Below, in pieces: positions 34,010 to 46,524 of a DNA stretch of 64,000 nucleotides. The notes beneath the pieces are model-generated. The model was not told the DNA's origin. It made no database searches and saw only the letters and a program-made list of their open reading frames with translations. The stretch is from Dysidea avara (lineage: Eukaryota > Porifera > Demospongiae > Dictyoceratida > Dysideidae). Positions within the stretch are counted from its first letter, which is position 1. Every line of letters starts with the position of its first letter. The position numbers were made by a program, and so were the translations under genes. The DNA lies in NCBI RefSeq assembly GCF_963678975.1, contig NC_089272.1, positions 24,803,471 to 24,867,470 on the forward strand, in the 5' to 3' direction.

Positions 34010-35000
34010 AGGTGGCCTCCTTGGTTGGCAGTTGGCACTGTGATCACAAGTTGGCCAAAAATCCAGGTGGCTTCAAGGTGTTTGCCCAGTACTTGGTTCA
34101 AAGAGTTTCACTTGGACTCCTAGGCTGGGAGTTAATTAAAACACCCTTACTGGCTCTACCTCAAGTGTATTCCCTCCAGTGTTTTACTGGTAAACAACAT
34201 CCGACACCACAATTGTCAGGCTACAGGTGTTTTAGTGAAACTATATATTATATATAGGAATCTCATACAATATTCACAGCAATGCCAAGGTATGCTATAT
34301 GGTCTCCCTGTGAATATAGTTAGCTACGTAGTTGATTACATAACACATTATGCTGGCATGGCAGCCAATTGATTACATATAGCAGAACACTGAAATATAT
34401 TTAACACTGTTCATTATTAAAATGGAAAAAAAATATGCATTATGTACACTACTGACAGTGAATCTCACACATCAGTGACCAGACTTCTGGGTGGTGAAAA
34501 GGAACAGCTCACAAAGAACATTACAGTATACATCAGCTCAGGCTCCAAAACAGACGAGACGTCATTCCTGGAAAGCACAAAAATTGTATTGTGGGTTTGA
34601 ATTTTCAGTACTTGCCTGGCTATACATACATGCAGATCGTCACCAAAACGTACCTATTTCAATCGCACAATCGAAGTTAATACCTACCACTATAAAAGGT
34701 GAGAAACGAACCAAAACCGGTTACTATGCAAGCGTCGCGATTTTGCACAATGCGCCAGTGTTTGCAGGCTTTAATTGCTGCAAACAGCGCTTGCATGGCT
34801 GCAAACCACCACCGGATGGATACATAGGTGGCAGCCTGGCTACCATATCTTACCGGTGGCAGTAGTCATTCGGTGGTTATTAGTGCCACCTGCGTACATA
34901 GAACTGGTCAAAAAAAATTCGCAAGATCCGGATTTTGTACGGGAAGGTATCCGGAATAGGAATGGAAACGGAGCCCGAGTGGGTGAATGATGTGCCCTAG
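34010..35000. other. Gene-free stretch
   Basis: The open frames at 34012-34257 and 34491-34865 have no known domains and no conserved splice context. Confidence 0.4.
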
Positions 35001-35009
35001 CCAAGGACG

Positions 35010-35895
35010 CAGCTAGCCAGAAGGTGATGGAGGGGCAGGCATGCCCCCACGAAACACTCAAAATCATTCATAATTGCAAAAAAGACTAATGACCCAATGG
35101 TGGGCTAGCCAACATACGGTGTTGTATTATTACAGCTTAAATAACTAGCTACGTAACCATTTCAGTACTGACTGCTTCCAATCGAGGTAGCTATATTCGT
35201 CGAGCATCATCGCACGTGCCACAACTGTACTCCAACAAATTCATCCACAGTCAGGTAGAGCTAATACTTTAGTGCAAATACAGGTTACTTTACGTTAGCC
35301 ACAGCCTGTGCTGCAGTCCTAGCACGCTGCTGACAGGATGACGTATTCACTCACTTCACTCAGCGAAATTCAAATGCCATGTATTGCACGAAATCCCACC
35401 TAGAACTTTTAAGCTTGACTGATCCACCTGACCGGCTGACTGACAAAGTAAAAACAGACTGCACTGCCGTACGTACAAAGGTCCAGTGTGATCGACTCGA
35501 TAAATAAACTTGGTACATTTATTTAGCTAACACTTTATCACCTCGTAGACAGTAGGTTCGTAGCATCATCTGGTCTCCTTTGTCGCTTGTGAGTTGTGAC
35601 TCCTGCCGTGGAGAAGCGGGTCACTCTTTTTAGATTCAAAAATGTTCTATCACGCGAGTAATCTAGGCTAAATATAGAAGTATGTGTCTAATATTTTCGT
35701 TCGATGGATTCACGAGCGAGTTGAATGTTGTGTGTGCGCATTCACTAGCAACCCCTGGTGATACCGCGTAGTAGTGTACATAATTTACAGTCATTTTCGT
35801 GTCAGTTTAATACTGGTAAACTTGTAACGAAGGTTTTAAAAAAAATCATTTAGTGATGGGGGGTAAATGCCCCCCCTTAGCTACGCCTCTGACGC
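35010..35895. mobile_element. Probable TIR element of the C/G-run family (uncertain)
   Basis: 'aggacgcagctagcc' near 35025 and the inverse of 'ttagctacgcctctgac' at 35877-35893 look like imperfect inverted ends. Both are followed inward by a G/C run ('gaggggcaggcatgcccccac' type words). No coding region is evident. Confidence 0.35.
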
Positions 35896-35959
35896 GACTT
35901 AGTGAAGAGCGAGGTGGCAAGGAATATTTTGTACTTTTCGACTGTGGGTTGGAAATTTT

Positions 35960-36230
35960 TGTCCTTTATTATTATTATTATTATCAAATTGTTTAAAGGG
36001 ATACACAAAAGGCATGTGCCTGTACAAGGTGATACCCTTAGCTACATACAATCTTTACAGTTACAAAAATACAATTACAAAAACAGAACAACATACACAA
36101 TACAAGTACAGAATTAAACAATCACATTAAAAACTGTTTCAATCTAGATCTGAAATGTTTAACCTGGCTTCGTGCCAAAATGTCCTCAGGAATAGTGTTC
36201 CACAAGAATGCCACGGATACAAAAAAAACA
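35960..36230 (-). mobile_element. LINE-like 3' end fragment with (TTA)n head
   Basis: (tta)n at 35966-35984 is followed by a short complex block ('cctgtacaaggtgataccc') and a long A-rich stretch. This is the same layout as other reversed LINE 3' ends. The following 'gttccacaagaatgcca' at 36200 recurs in altered form near 36538. Confidence 0.45.
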
Positions 36231-36239
36231 ATAACGGAA

Positions 36240-38290
36240 AGCATTGATAGTAGAAGAAAACACTTTTAAAGTTAGGGAGTGCGACCTTGTACACAGCATC
36301 CTTGATTGTTGACGTGGCATAAATTTTGTAGTGGCCTTGTTTTTCAATTGTTATTCAACAAGGAGGCAGATATGCCCTGCACACTGAAAAACGTACATCA
36401 TAAGCACACACATATACAGTAATTCCTTATGTACAAACTACGAGACAAACTAACATCAGTAAAGTGCATGGTCTTAAGTAGCTAACTATTTCGAAATTGA
36501 GTAAATGTTGTTAGGTCATATAAGGCTGTTGGCAGAGCATTCCACAAGGTAGTTCCACAATAGTAGAACTGCATTTCCCATAATTAGTGTTTATTTAAAC
36601 CTATTTTATAGAACATCTTAGCGTGGAGTGGAGTGTGGTGGATGGGAGTGCCAACTAGGGCCAGTTCTTTCTTTAAAAAAAAAAGAAGTTTATTTGGCCT
36701 TGTGTTTTGTGAGTTTGAGTAGATTTACCTACGGTGAATACCTGTGTATGTGTGTCACCATAGGAAATGGAGAGACAATGATAAGAATTTATATTCTTGA
36801 ACTTAATTCTGCCGTACATACACTGCACATGTGGAGTCTGTATACCGGGTATCTGATGAAGAGTACATAATAAAGCTACAGTATTATGTCCTGACATTAT
36901 CTATGGTCAAAACAACCAATACTACTTTCCTGGGTCATTCGGCTGCACTAGTAGGTGACTATCCAACTACTGATCATGATCAGTGTTTAGCCCAAGCAAA
37001 CTTGATTAGCTATTTTGTTTCTCATCCCTGCCTGCAATACTTTTCACCTTACTGCCTCAAATTTTATCATTGCTACTTGTCTCATGTGTAGCTGGGGGAA
37101 TAGTTTACAAAAGGTATCTCCAATGGCAGCACTATAGCTACCAGCACAGTTACATGTACTAGATGTGAGCGTCTGGGGACACAGTTGCAATGTGGCCGCT
37201 CAATGGTTTACAACTTGTTGCTGTAGACCTTCAGTGCTGGTCACTGTAAAGTGTTAATAATAATAACTCAACGGTTTGTCATAATTATTTCATCATGTAG
37301 AATATGATTATGGAATAGTAAATCAGTTACTGTATAGAGGGGAACTTTGGCAATTTGCTACAAATTCACCACAGTTTAATCCACCAAGTATGTATACTTT
37401 TAGCACCTGAGATTAGCATTTTTATAGCTAAAAGATTGAGCTTGAATTTGCCAAAGGTTTTAAATTTATTTTGTGAAATGCAATATCTGGTTAGTTACCA
37501 AAGTTTATCCCCGCCAATGTTTCCCTTTATACAGTATATTTGCAAATCCCCTGACAGCTAGCTAGTAGGGCTACACATTATTTTTCATGATATTCAGGCC
37601 AGAAAGTCTACCTATTCCCATGAGTAAATAACTGCAAACTAGCAGTACAAGCTAGCACCTCAGGTTCCACAATATCAATTGTTCTCTAGATCTCCCAAAA
37701 CTCCATTGAATGCTCTATATTATTTCCCAACAATAAGAAATCCACATGGATATGTTTAATGATTGGACCACTAGGTCATACTTGATCACTCTATTATATC
37801 CTGACCACTCTATTAGAGTATTCAATCTCTTAAAAACGACTTACAAGAAGGCCCATGTTCCCTTTGTAGACACTTCCCTGAGAGATGAATATTTACATTA
37901 ATAAACTGTTGTGCTGTAGTGCATGCTGTGTCACTAACTTCTTTCCTGTGCCAAACTAATTTGTGTGTTAGGTTCCTCATGCAAACTGGTTTCCTGAATC
38001 CATGCACTGGAAAACCCCTCCCTATTATGCTCCTATAGCTACTCTATTCTGGCACTGAGAAGACTGACCATAATTAATTCAGTACAGAAACTCTCTCTTG
38101 TTTCTTGTTCAAAAAAGCATGATATTAAAAATGCTCCAAATCACAATATTAGTCTATAGTTATCTGTTACTTAAAAGGTTAGCTAAGGTCTTGTAAAAGC
38201 TATAATAGTTTTGAGCATTTTTAATATCTACAGTAGGTACCTACAACTTCCTAGTACAGTTATGCTGGCATGTAAAATGTGTGGAAAAGG
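36240..38290. other. Gene-free stretch
   Basis: No supported exon. The 'ggtcactgtaaagtgttaata' block at 37230-37260 repeats the sequence at 26295-26325, so both are parts of an unnamed interspersed repeat. Confidence 0.45.
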
Positions 38291-38295
38291 TATAT

Positions 38296-38631
38296 CTAAT
38301 CCAAAACAGCCAAGCTGTAAAAAAAGAGTGCGGCCCTCAAAAAGGCTATGGTGAAAAAAGATGTGAAATCCAAGGTGGCGGCCAAGAAATGGCTGTGATG
38401 GTAGGTTAATGGTAAAAATTTTAATAACAACAATTCAGGTGAATTTGGTGCCGCTTGGTCTTGGCACAAAATTCACCTGAATTGTCGTTATTAAAATTTT
38501 TACCATTAACCTACCATCACAGCCATTTCTTGGCCGCCACCTTGGATTTCACATCTTTTTTCACCATAGCCTTTCTCAGGGCCGCAGTCTTTTTTTACAG
38601 CTTGGCTGTTTTTGATTAGATTTCACTTCTT
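38296..38631. mobile_element. Near-perfect foldback MITE (aacagccaagctgtg family, full copy)
   Basis: Arms of about 150 bp are almost perfectly inverted. The left arm begins with 'ccaaaacagccaagctgt' and runs through 'ggtggcggccaagaaatgg' to 'caattcaggtgaatttggtg'; the right arm mirrors this. The centre is near 38460. Copies at 8293-8508 and 10205-10345 share only the outer half of the arms, so the inner arms here differ. Confidence 0.85.
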
Positions 38632-38645
38632 TTTGTATTTGTATA

Positions 38646-38676
38646 CCCCAAAGCCGGCCTATGGCCGGCTTTGGGG
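38646..38676. repeat. Perfect 14-bp GC-rich hairpin followed by T run
   Basis: CCCCAAAGCCGGCC, a TAT loop and GGCCGGCTTTGGGG, then cttttttaa. It looks like a bacterial intrinsic terminator, but the setting is eukaryotic. It sits directly after the foldback MITE and may be an independent structural element. Confidence 0.8.
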
Positions 38677-38821
38677 CTTTTTTAACCTATCTTTTTTCTT
38701 TACCACAGGAAGAAGAGAAAGATGAAGAAGTTTTTAAATACTTTAACTAATTTTGATTTTATCAGTAAATGTACAAATTATATATGTAATAATACATTTA
38801 TTACATGTTAATTATTCCCTA

Positions 38822-39672
38822 CAGATAACTTGTTTGCAACTCTCTACAGGGTGATTTGTTTCTAGCTGAACTCTCTACAAGGTAACTTCTTCTAGCTGAT
38901 CTTTCTACAGGGTGATTTGTTTGTAGCTGAACTCTCTACAGGTGATTTGTTTGTAGCTGAACTCTCTACAAGGTGATACTTCTAGCTGATCTCTCTACAG
39001 GATGACTTGTTTCTAACTGAACTCTCTACAGGGTGATCTGTTCATAGCTGAACTTTCTACTGGGTGATTTGTTTGCAGCTGAACTCTCTACATGGTAGTT
39101 TCTTTGTAGCTGAACTCTCTACAATGTGACTTCTTCTAGCTGAACTCTCTACAGGGTGACTTGTTTCTAGCTGATCGCTCTCCAGGGTGACTTGTTTCTA
39201 GCTGAACTCTCTACAGGTGATTTGTTTGCAGCTGAACTCTCTACATGGTGGTTTCTTTGTAGCTGAACTCTCTACAAGGTAACTTCTTCTAGCTGATCTT
39301 TCTACAGGGTGATTTGTTTGTAGCTGAATTCTCTACAGGGTGATTTATTTGCAGCTGAACTCTCTACAAGGTGACTTCTTCTAGCTGAACTCTCTACAGA
39401 GTGATTGATTTTTATTTTGCAGTTGAACTCTCTACATGATGGTTTCTTTGTAGTACAAGGTGATTTCTTCTAGCTGATCTCTCTACAGGGTGATTTGTTT
39501 GCAGCTGAACTCTCTACATGGTGGTTTCTTTGTAGCTGAACTCTCTACAAGGTGACTTCTTCTAGCTGATCTCTCTACAGGGTGACTTGTTTCTAGATGA
39601 ACTCTCTACAGGGTGATTTGCATGTAGCTGAATTGTCTATCAGATTAACTGTTTGTAGCTGAATTCCGTACA
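38822..39672. repeat. ~31-bp satellite (agctgaactctctacagggtg)
   Basis: About 26 degenerate units carry alternating variants (gatttgtttgt, gacttcttct, gtttctttgt) after the common ctctctaca core. Variants recur in a higher-order pattern of two to four units. The array ends near 39672 and is followed by a CTCTATTAG-type motif. Confidence 0.9.
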
Positions 39673-39689
39673 GAATATCTTGCAATGTA

Positions 39690-40600
39690 ATATAATTCTA
39701 TAATGGAGTAAGTTATAATGAACGTAGCTGAATGCTCTATTAGGGTGACTGTTCTATTAGAGTATCTCGATCTCGCATTTGCTACACGTAGTTACCTTTC
39801 GAATCATAACTCAGTGGTTTGTAATCCGATTCATCTGTACTACCGCAAGGTCTTTCTATGATGATTATTCCAGCTACGTACTGATTTTTAGCTCATTGCT
39901 CTAAGCGGTTTGCCTGGTAGACGTGAAAACTAATAGTTTTTTTATTCATAAAATCAATCGCGTAATTTTGACACAGGTTGGATTTTGTGTCATATCTCCA
40001 TGGTCTTTATCTCGATTCCTTTCAAACCACAAAAAGGCACTCCTACGATAGTTACTCCATCTACATATCAATTTTCAACTCATTCCTCCAAGGGGTTTAC
40101 CCTGTAGGCGTGACAGACCTTCGACCTTATTTTACACACATAATCGGTCATAACTCCATGAATGTTCATCGGATTCCTACCAAAGGTGGTACTGAGATCC
40201 GCCTTAATGAGCCCTTCAAGTGTGTCAAATGTCAGCCCGATTGGAGTACGCATTCGTGTTTTATGGCGGATTTTGCGAAGTGTGCGAAATGAAGAAGATG
40301 CATGTAGAAGAAAAAAAACGAAGAAATTAAAACGAAATTTTGTTCGCTCGTATCTCGGAAATGGCTGGACCGATTTTCTTCAAATTTGGTATGTAGACTA
40401 CTAGACTCCCATTACTGGCCGGCACGTCTGTAGCAAATTCGGTTCAAATCGGATAAGGGATCACAGAGCTACATAGGTGTGAAAATTGCGTTTTCTTTCT
40501 TCCTGTTAATATACTCACGGTGTGGCGCGCCGGCTTCTTGGGCCGCACGACACACTATCGTGTGTCTTGATACCTTGTTGCAAATCCGGTCACTAGAACA
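39690..40600. repeat. Degenerate ~130-bp repeats merging into reverse family A
   Basis: Three loosely similar blocks begin 'catAactc-tg-' near 39805, 39992 and 40149 and share 'tagttactccatctac'-like and 'ggtttgcctggtagacgtg'-like words at matching places. From about 40330 the family A core appears in reverse ('gccggcttcttgggccgc'). The open frames here (39978-40404) come from the repeat. Confidence 0.55.
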
Positions 40601-42520
40601 TGAATAACTATATACACATATAGCTATTATTGTATCATTATTGTATTTGTAGCTACTAGCAGAGTTAGAACAAATAAAGGGCTTGGGCTATAATACTGAA
40701 AACTTATGAAGCCTGACACAATCATACAACCTGTGCTACCCTCCTCATGCATTTTAAATTCTGGGAATAAGAAAACAGGTTGTCAAGCCTCAGAAAACAA
40801 ATCATGAAACATTTACTGATTAAGCTTAATAGTAACAGACTTAAGTGCCACATCCATGCCTATATTTGACATGCTGTGTCAAATTATGGTATCATTCCAA
40901 TAGTCCTAATGCTGTTTCCATAATACCCACCACTGTATAAACACAGTTATTATTTTAGATATTTAACATAGTCCATGTATGTACATGTTTTGTATGTCAG
41001 CAATATTGAAAACCAATATGTACATGTGGATAGTTTATTCATAGGCACTGTGGTATTCAATACATGTGCATAGCTTATTCACAGCCTCATTGAATATTAT
41101 ATTTCATGCTCAAATCTGTAAAGGGAAATGTGTAATCATATCTACCAGTACTATTTCCTGTTTGGTGTGTTTTCTTAGAAACACATGTAATGCTCTATGT
41201 ATCTGACGTAGCATCTATCTCAGAAAAATTAACCTCCTACATATGTAGGTTAAAATGTACAGTACATACGTACTTGCACTAATAAACATCAAAAATGCCC
41301 CAATCTGGCTCAGGCATTTTCTCAGTAGATATCCAACTAGAAAAAGAATCTAAAATGTACACATCGACAAAATATCTTGTGTATCATTGAGTCCTATCCA
41401 TTCAAGAAAGAAGTCCTAGAAAAAGTTATTCTTAATTGTCCAGATCTACTGTACTTCCCATTGATAGTAGTAACAGTACTAGATCTACCCATTTCATGAT
41501 CAAACCTCATTATTTTTATGCACTATATAGTTTGTAAGGTAGGATATACACACTGATACAACAACCGACATTTTTTTGCTTGGTGGCTACATTTGATAAC
41601 ACCTGTGTCATTTATCAGGCCATCCGTTTGGTAATATAGCATGTAATATTTTTTTATTAAGAAAATAATGTCTTTGGTATACAATTTTATATTTAGTAAT
41701 TATTACACTGATGGCCCCATGTACGCATGTAGAAACACAACTGTGATATCACACTAAATATAATTCGTCACTTACGGATTTCCTTGCTTCCATGAATGAT
41801 CCGTGATTACCAAAATTTGTGTTTATTTGTTGAGATTATTATCACCAGTAGCATGTGAATGGAGGAATTTAAAACATGTGATAGGAAATATAGTTGGTTT
41901 AGTAACACACCTGAGCAGAGATGGTTAATTCATATTTATCTAAAAGGTAAACATCCTATTTCGGTAATTGATGTACTGATGCCATATGAGTACATCAACT
42001 AATGACACATGCCATCATTGACATCATATGACATCACATCACACATGGCAACACTGATGGTGGGTATTAAGTATTCATTACACATGTCCTTTTAAAGCAC
42101 ACATACAAATATACGTGTGATAACTGTGTGGATACTACAGCAAGTACAACATACTATTTGTGTGATTGACATTTGCATATAGCATAATATTATGCACTAG
42201 AAAAATCTTTAAGTGACAATTTTTAAGAAAACATTCAGGGACCTAGATTAGAACTGTCACGGAAATTTTGTAGATTTAGTAAAATTGTTCCCACAGCAAA
42301 TATTTTTAAACCCCATACAGTCATATGGCAACTTACACTGCTGTTTTGCTTAATATAACACTTGTAATTAATTCCATGCACAGCACTAGATGATTTCATA
42401 TTCAAATGAATTCAAGATTGTATGAAATGTTAAATTACTTTGAGGACATTCTGCATTCAGTATACATTACCAGTATACATTATTTGTTACCCACAACTTG
42501 ATATTTTTAAAATCTCTGAT
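40600..42520. other. Gene-free AT-rich stretch
   Basis: No supported exon, TIR or tandem array. It lies upstream of the region shared between the duplicated units. Confidence 0.5.
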
Positions 42521-43807
42521 CTTGGATAATTCCCTTGTATAGTCATGCTACACACTGATTATATGTATCAATGATGGTACGGCAATCATGCTACACAATA
42601 TCACACAGGGTCCACTCAGCAGATATCTGTGCTATGCAGTTAATTAGAACAGAAGACTCCTCTCTAGTAACCTACAAGTAACTGTACCGTCTACAAGGAA
42701 ATGTACTCGAAACATCCCACTAGATTACACCTGTATATATGTGAGACAAGAATAGTTGGACATTTTCTTCCCCTATATGTACAGTACACCTACACACATG
42801 GTTATTGTGATGTAATAGGCTTACGTATGTTGACTAAATAGTTAGCAGTATCACACATATTTAGTATATTCATTGACTTTTTTCAACCAACAAAGCACAA
42901 CAAATTATTGTGCAATTGCTCATGCTCATTGTACTATATAAGTATGCAGTAATTAGTCACATGACTGTAAGGTTAATTGTTTAGGAAATGGTTTCACTTA
43001 TATGGAGAACACTTTGTTGCAATCTTCCTTTATATTGTATAAAAGGTTAAAACATATTCACATATTGTTACTAATTAATTACTGCAATGTTTAGCAGTTA
43101 TACAGTAAACATGTTTCCACTATCACTATAGACACATGGACATCTGGTTCCAGAACTGTTTAATTTTGTGGATAATGTATACGTAGGTACAAAAACACAT
43201 GCATACAAGAAACATATTAAATATCATTCACAGTAATTCTGATGCATTTGTGCTTGTGTATTGTACTGTCCTTTTGATACCATTTCATGTCTGTATATAT
43301 TGTACTTAACTGATAATTATCACACTTGTAGTTACATACACAAAACTCCTATATAGTAGTTATGGTATCAGTAGCCATAATTATTGGATGGAAACTGGCT
43401 GGAACATGACACAAGTACTGTATGTATTATAGAGAATGTTTCAGTATCTTCTACTATAAGTCCATCAAACATAACAATTAGTAGCATTATGGAATGAATT
43501 TGCTACACCATTTAGCTGAAATTATATTAGTATGGTAAAATAATATTCTGGTAGGTATTGAAGGACCTTACTGTATTTATTTATTATCAACATGTACAAG
43601 TTTTATTGTTTCTAATGCTACATCACCTACAATAATGAAATAGCAGTGATTATTCTATATGGTTTCCAGCACTTCTGTTATTTTAAGTTTCATTTATGGT
43701 CATAGATGCCTTAATTTGTTGCTAGTGTACATTCCAAGTGATTACTTTGTGTACATCCAATATTGTATATTTCATGAAGTGACATCACAAATCATGTGGT
43801 CTTGGAG

Positions 43808-43814
43808 TATAAAG
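43808..43814 (+). promoter_or_regulatory. TATA box of copy A
   Basis: TATAAAG lies 79 bases before the start codon in a block (gaagctctgcttgca) conserved in copy B, where the box reads TATAAAAG. The spacing fits a transcription start near 43840. The position is inferred from conservation and consensus. Confidence 0.55.
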
Positions 43815-43892
43815 GAAGCTCTGCTTGCACTGTGGCATTACACAAGAACCCTGCAAAGTATACTTCAGTAGCAACAGATGGCTAATTTCAGC

Positions 43893-45377
43893 ATGAAGGC
43901 TTTAGGATATAAGCTTTCAGTTACTACAATTTTCCTGATAACTATGATCATTGTTGCACACAGTGCTCCAATGAAGAACAAGCGGGACAGTGGAGTATAT
44001 ATTGGCTACAAGACACAACAGTTCTATTGTACATCTGAACTTATTAAACTACAAGTACAGTACATGGTGAAGGTATATATGCAGTGAACTAATAGTGTAC
44101 TATTTTACTCTTCATTGTATTATTTACTCTGTAGCATAGAAAGGTAGTTGTACTACCAACAGAACAGTCCGACAATTCTTCTGAACTCAACATTGTCAAT
44201 CTATCACTGCAGCAGTTTGATTTCACGTGTAGTATATTCACAACTGCAATGGCTATAAAATATCAGTTACAGAATTCTTTATTCAGAGGAGAATATTTTG
44301 TTGAGCAAAATGACAGTTTGAAAAGAGTGAATAATATAGAAGATATCAGCAAAATAAACAGTGTGCTTGAGTATCTTCAAACACTGACTGATATTCTTCA
44401 AGACATTGAGGTAACCATATAAAGTAGCAGATATATACTGCACCCAGGGAATTACGTATAGCTTTGTCACATATTGTATCATGCCATTGAGGTCCTTGCA
44501 ATTGGTTACATGGCCTCTTCGTATGGATCAAGCTTTATATTGCTAATACAGAAATACTGTACTACTGTATACTCTTCTTGTATTAGTATTACATACAATG
44601 TATATGCAAAGTACAGTGTTTCTTGTGGATACATACCTGTGCATGCTAATGTAAATATAAGGTTGAAACTAATACTGCAAATGCTTGGATGCTATATAGG
44701 TCAAGTAGTTATTTATACCACATTTACCCCTCACATAACACATTTGTAATCAAGTGAAATTATGAGAGCCATGAAATTTAATTTTGATTTGTGGAATTAA
44801 AAGAATGCACTTTAATTTGTGTGTCAGGAATATTTACATGGGAACTTTATTACAATGTGTGTACTGATGCTTTAAAAGTTGTAAACTCGACATTGTAGTC
44901 TGGTATAAAGCATGTCACATAAACATGGCTACAAAAGTATATAGCTAGTATTCACCTGTTCTCCATTGTCAATGCTAGAGAGTAGTCAAAAATCTATAAT
45001 AATATTTATCCAGCACTAATATAATTACCATACTTGAGAATCCATAGTTTTACTAGATATCTGATGATATATTGTAATGTGTATGTGTGTCTCAAGTTAC
45101 ATAGTACTGTAGTTAACTTTGATGATTATTACAGGTAATAATTTTTGTTTTCTTACTATAGGAAATTTTGTCAGCTAAACATTGCATAGTGTTTAGTCCC
45201 AGTGAGTACAGGAGAGCATATTGTGAATTATTTGATGAGGATAATTGTGCTAATGGTACTTCTGTGTTGGAGACCTTGAAGCATGTGCACTGGACTAGAG
45301 TACGGAGTTACCCCAAGGAATGGCAGGATCCATTACCACAGCACTGTATGTGTAGTGGTTCTTGTTTCACAAAATGA
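43893..45377 (+). CDS. Secreted helical protein, copy A (intact; cytokine-like layout)
   Basis: Exons 43893-44072, 44135-44410 and 45162-45377 give 223 residues; both introns are phase 0 with GT-AG ends. The second ATG (MKALGYK) is chosen because the first, at 43878, is ATA in copy B. A signal peptide is clear: a hydrophobic TTIFLITMIIVA core with cleavage predicted after AHSA. The mature part has four helix-prone blocks (about residues 36-62, 82-108, 133-162 and 183-205) separated by polar loops, several N-glycosylation sequons and nine cysteines, four of them in the last 40 residues (QHCMCSGSC near the end). Short secreted proteins with four helices and only phase 0 introns resemble the genes of helical cytokines, but no cytokine sequence motif is recognised, so this is an inference. 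It could equally be a lineage-specific secreted effector or matrix protein. A TATA box and an AATAAA (about 45437) frame the gene. Confidence 0.75.
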
Positions 45378-45436
45378 CTGCTCATACAATTGTACTTTCT
45401 ATTTCATGTTATACCAACTGCATTTTTATCAAAGGA

Positions 45437-45442
45437 ACTAAA
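45437..45442 (+). terminator. Polyadenylation signal of copy A
   Basis: AATAAA lies about 60 bases after the stop codon of copy A, the expected place. It is assigned by consensus only. Confidence 0.45.
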
Positions 45443-45496
45443 TAAACTACTAAAATTGCATTCTATGCCACAATTAATTTTGTATATATATTCAAC

Positions 45497-45886
45497 AGTG
45501 TTGCACTGATAATCGGATCGGTTATCGGAAAAACCATATATCAGCTGTATTTTAGTATATCGGTATCGGATCGGTTGCATGATGGAATAAGTAGCAAATA
45601 CAGATATATGTTTTCATAGAGAAATGCAAGCTTGTGTGCTTCAAACAATATTAATAAACACCTTGAGTTGCATTGCAATGTTGTTATTACTGCTTAAATA
45701 TAATGTCAGCTATTGTTGCAGCACTACTGCCACTATAAATGAACTAAATTGGTCTTTTAAATAAGTAACATTTGGCGGAAGATAGCCTTGCAATACCATA
45801 TCAGATCGGCTATGTTTATCAGCTTGAAAACATTATTGAATATCGGTTATCAGAATATCGGCCAAATCTCATATTGGTGCAACGCT
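45497..45886. mobile_element. 390-bp TIR element with internal TATCGG repeats
   Basis: The ends AGTGTTGCACTGATAATCGG and the inverse of 'attggtgcaacgct' enclose several tatcggttatcgg words. The homologous flank of copy C (about 53395) runs straight through, so it serves as an empty site: the insertion happened after the duplication, or was lost cleanly from C. Confidence 0.75.
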
Positions 45887-46270
45887 AATATTCAGTACAT
45901 TTTGAAGTCTTATACTTATGCTTATTATCAACACACATGCCTAAGGGTATTCTTTGTTTAACACTATGCTGATTGCTCAACTGAAGTAGGTGGGTGTACA
46001 AGTGCTCTGTCTGCATGGAGGACCGGAGGTGCTTGTTATTTACAGTAGATGCAATCTGTTTAACTTCATCATCACATACCATCTTTATTTGAAAATCAAA
46101 TAGTGTATACTGGTTGTGTGTACATAATCTAAGCTGAGCTATTTTAGAATACTGTGTATACAAATGATTGACCTATTCTGTAATTAGTGTGGGACATAGT
46201 GTAACGCAATAGTGTAAGCAGGTGCTATACTCATTTCTAGCCGAGACACAGTGTATACATTTGATATGCA

Positions 46271-46524
46271 CACTGTAAAAAATGCCAAAAAAAAATGACA
46301 AAAAGCATACGTTGTTTCAGCAGAACTGTTAATTGCTGTTTTAACATTCTAGATGTTTTAACGAAAAGTGACTGCTAGTGTAACGACAATTTTTTACTTT
46401 AACAAGAAAATGATGTTACAGCAACAAAAATTCCTGTTGTTATTTTAATAAATGAAGTGTTTGCTGTTTTTTGCAGCAGGGATAACAAGTTCTTTGTTAA
46501 AATGAAAAATCCCTTTTTACAGTG
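46271..46524. mobile_element. 254-bp TIR element (CACTGTAAAAA ends)
   Basis: CACTGTAAAAA at the left and TTTTTACAGTG at the right, absent from the homologous position after copy C (about 53815). It is non-coding. The superfamily is not assigned. Confidence 0.7.

Noticed and set aside
38646-38676. Bacterial-type intrinsic terminator
   Set aside because: The hairpin and T run fit the form, but the surrounding genes are spliced and eukaryotic, so it is listed only as a hairpin.
39978-40404. Two overlapping plus-strand open frames
   Set aside because: They lie in degenerate repeats that join family A; the words recur elsewhere in non-open form.
43878-43880. First ATG as the start of copy A
   Set aside because: It is ATA in copy B and would put five extra residues before the signal peptide; the ATG at 43893 is conserved in both.
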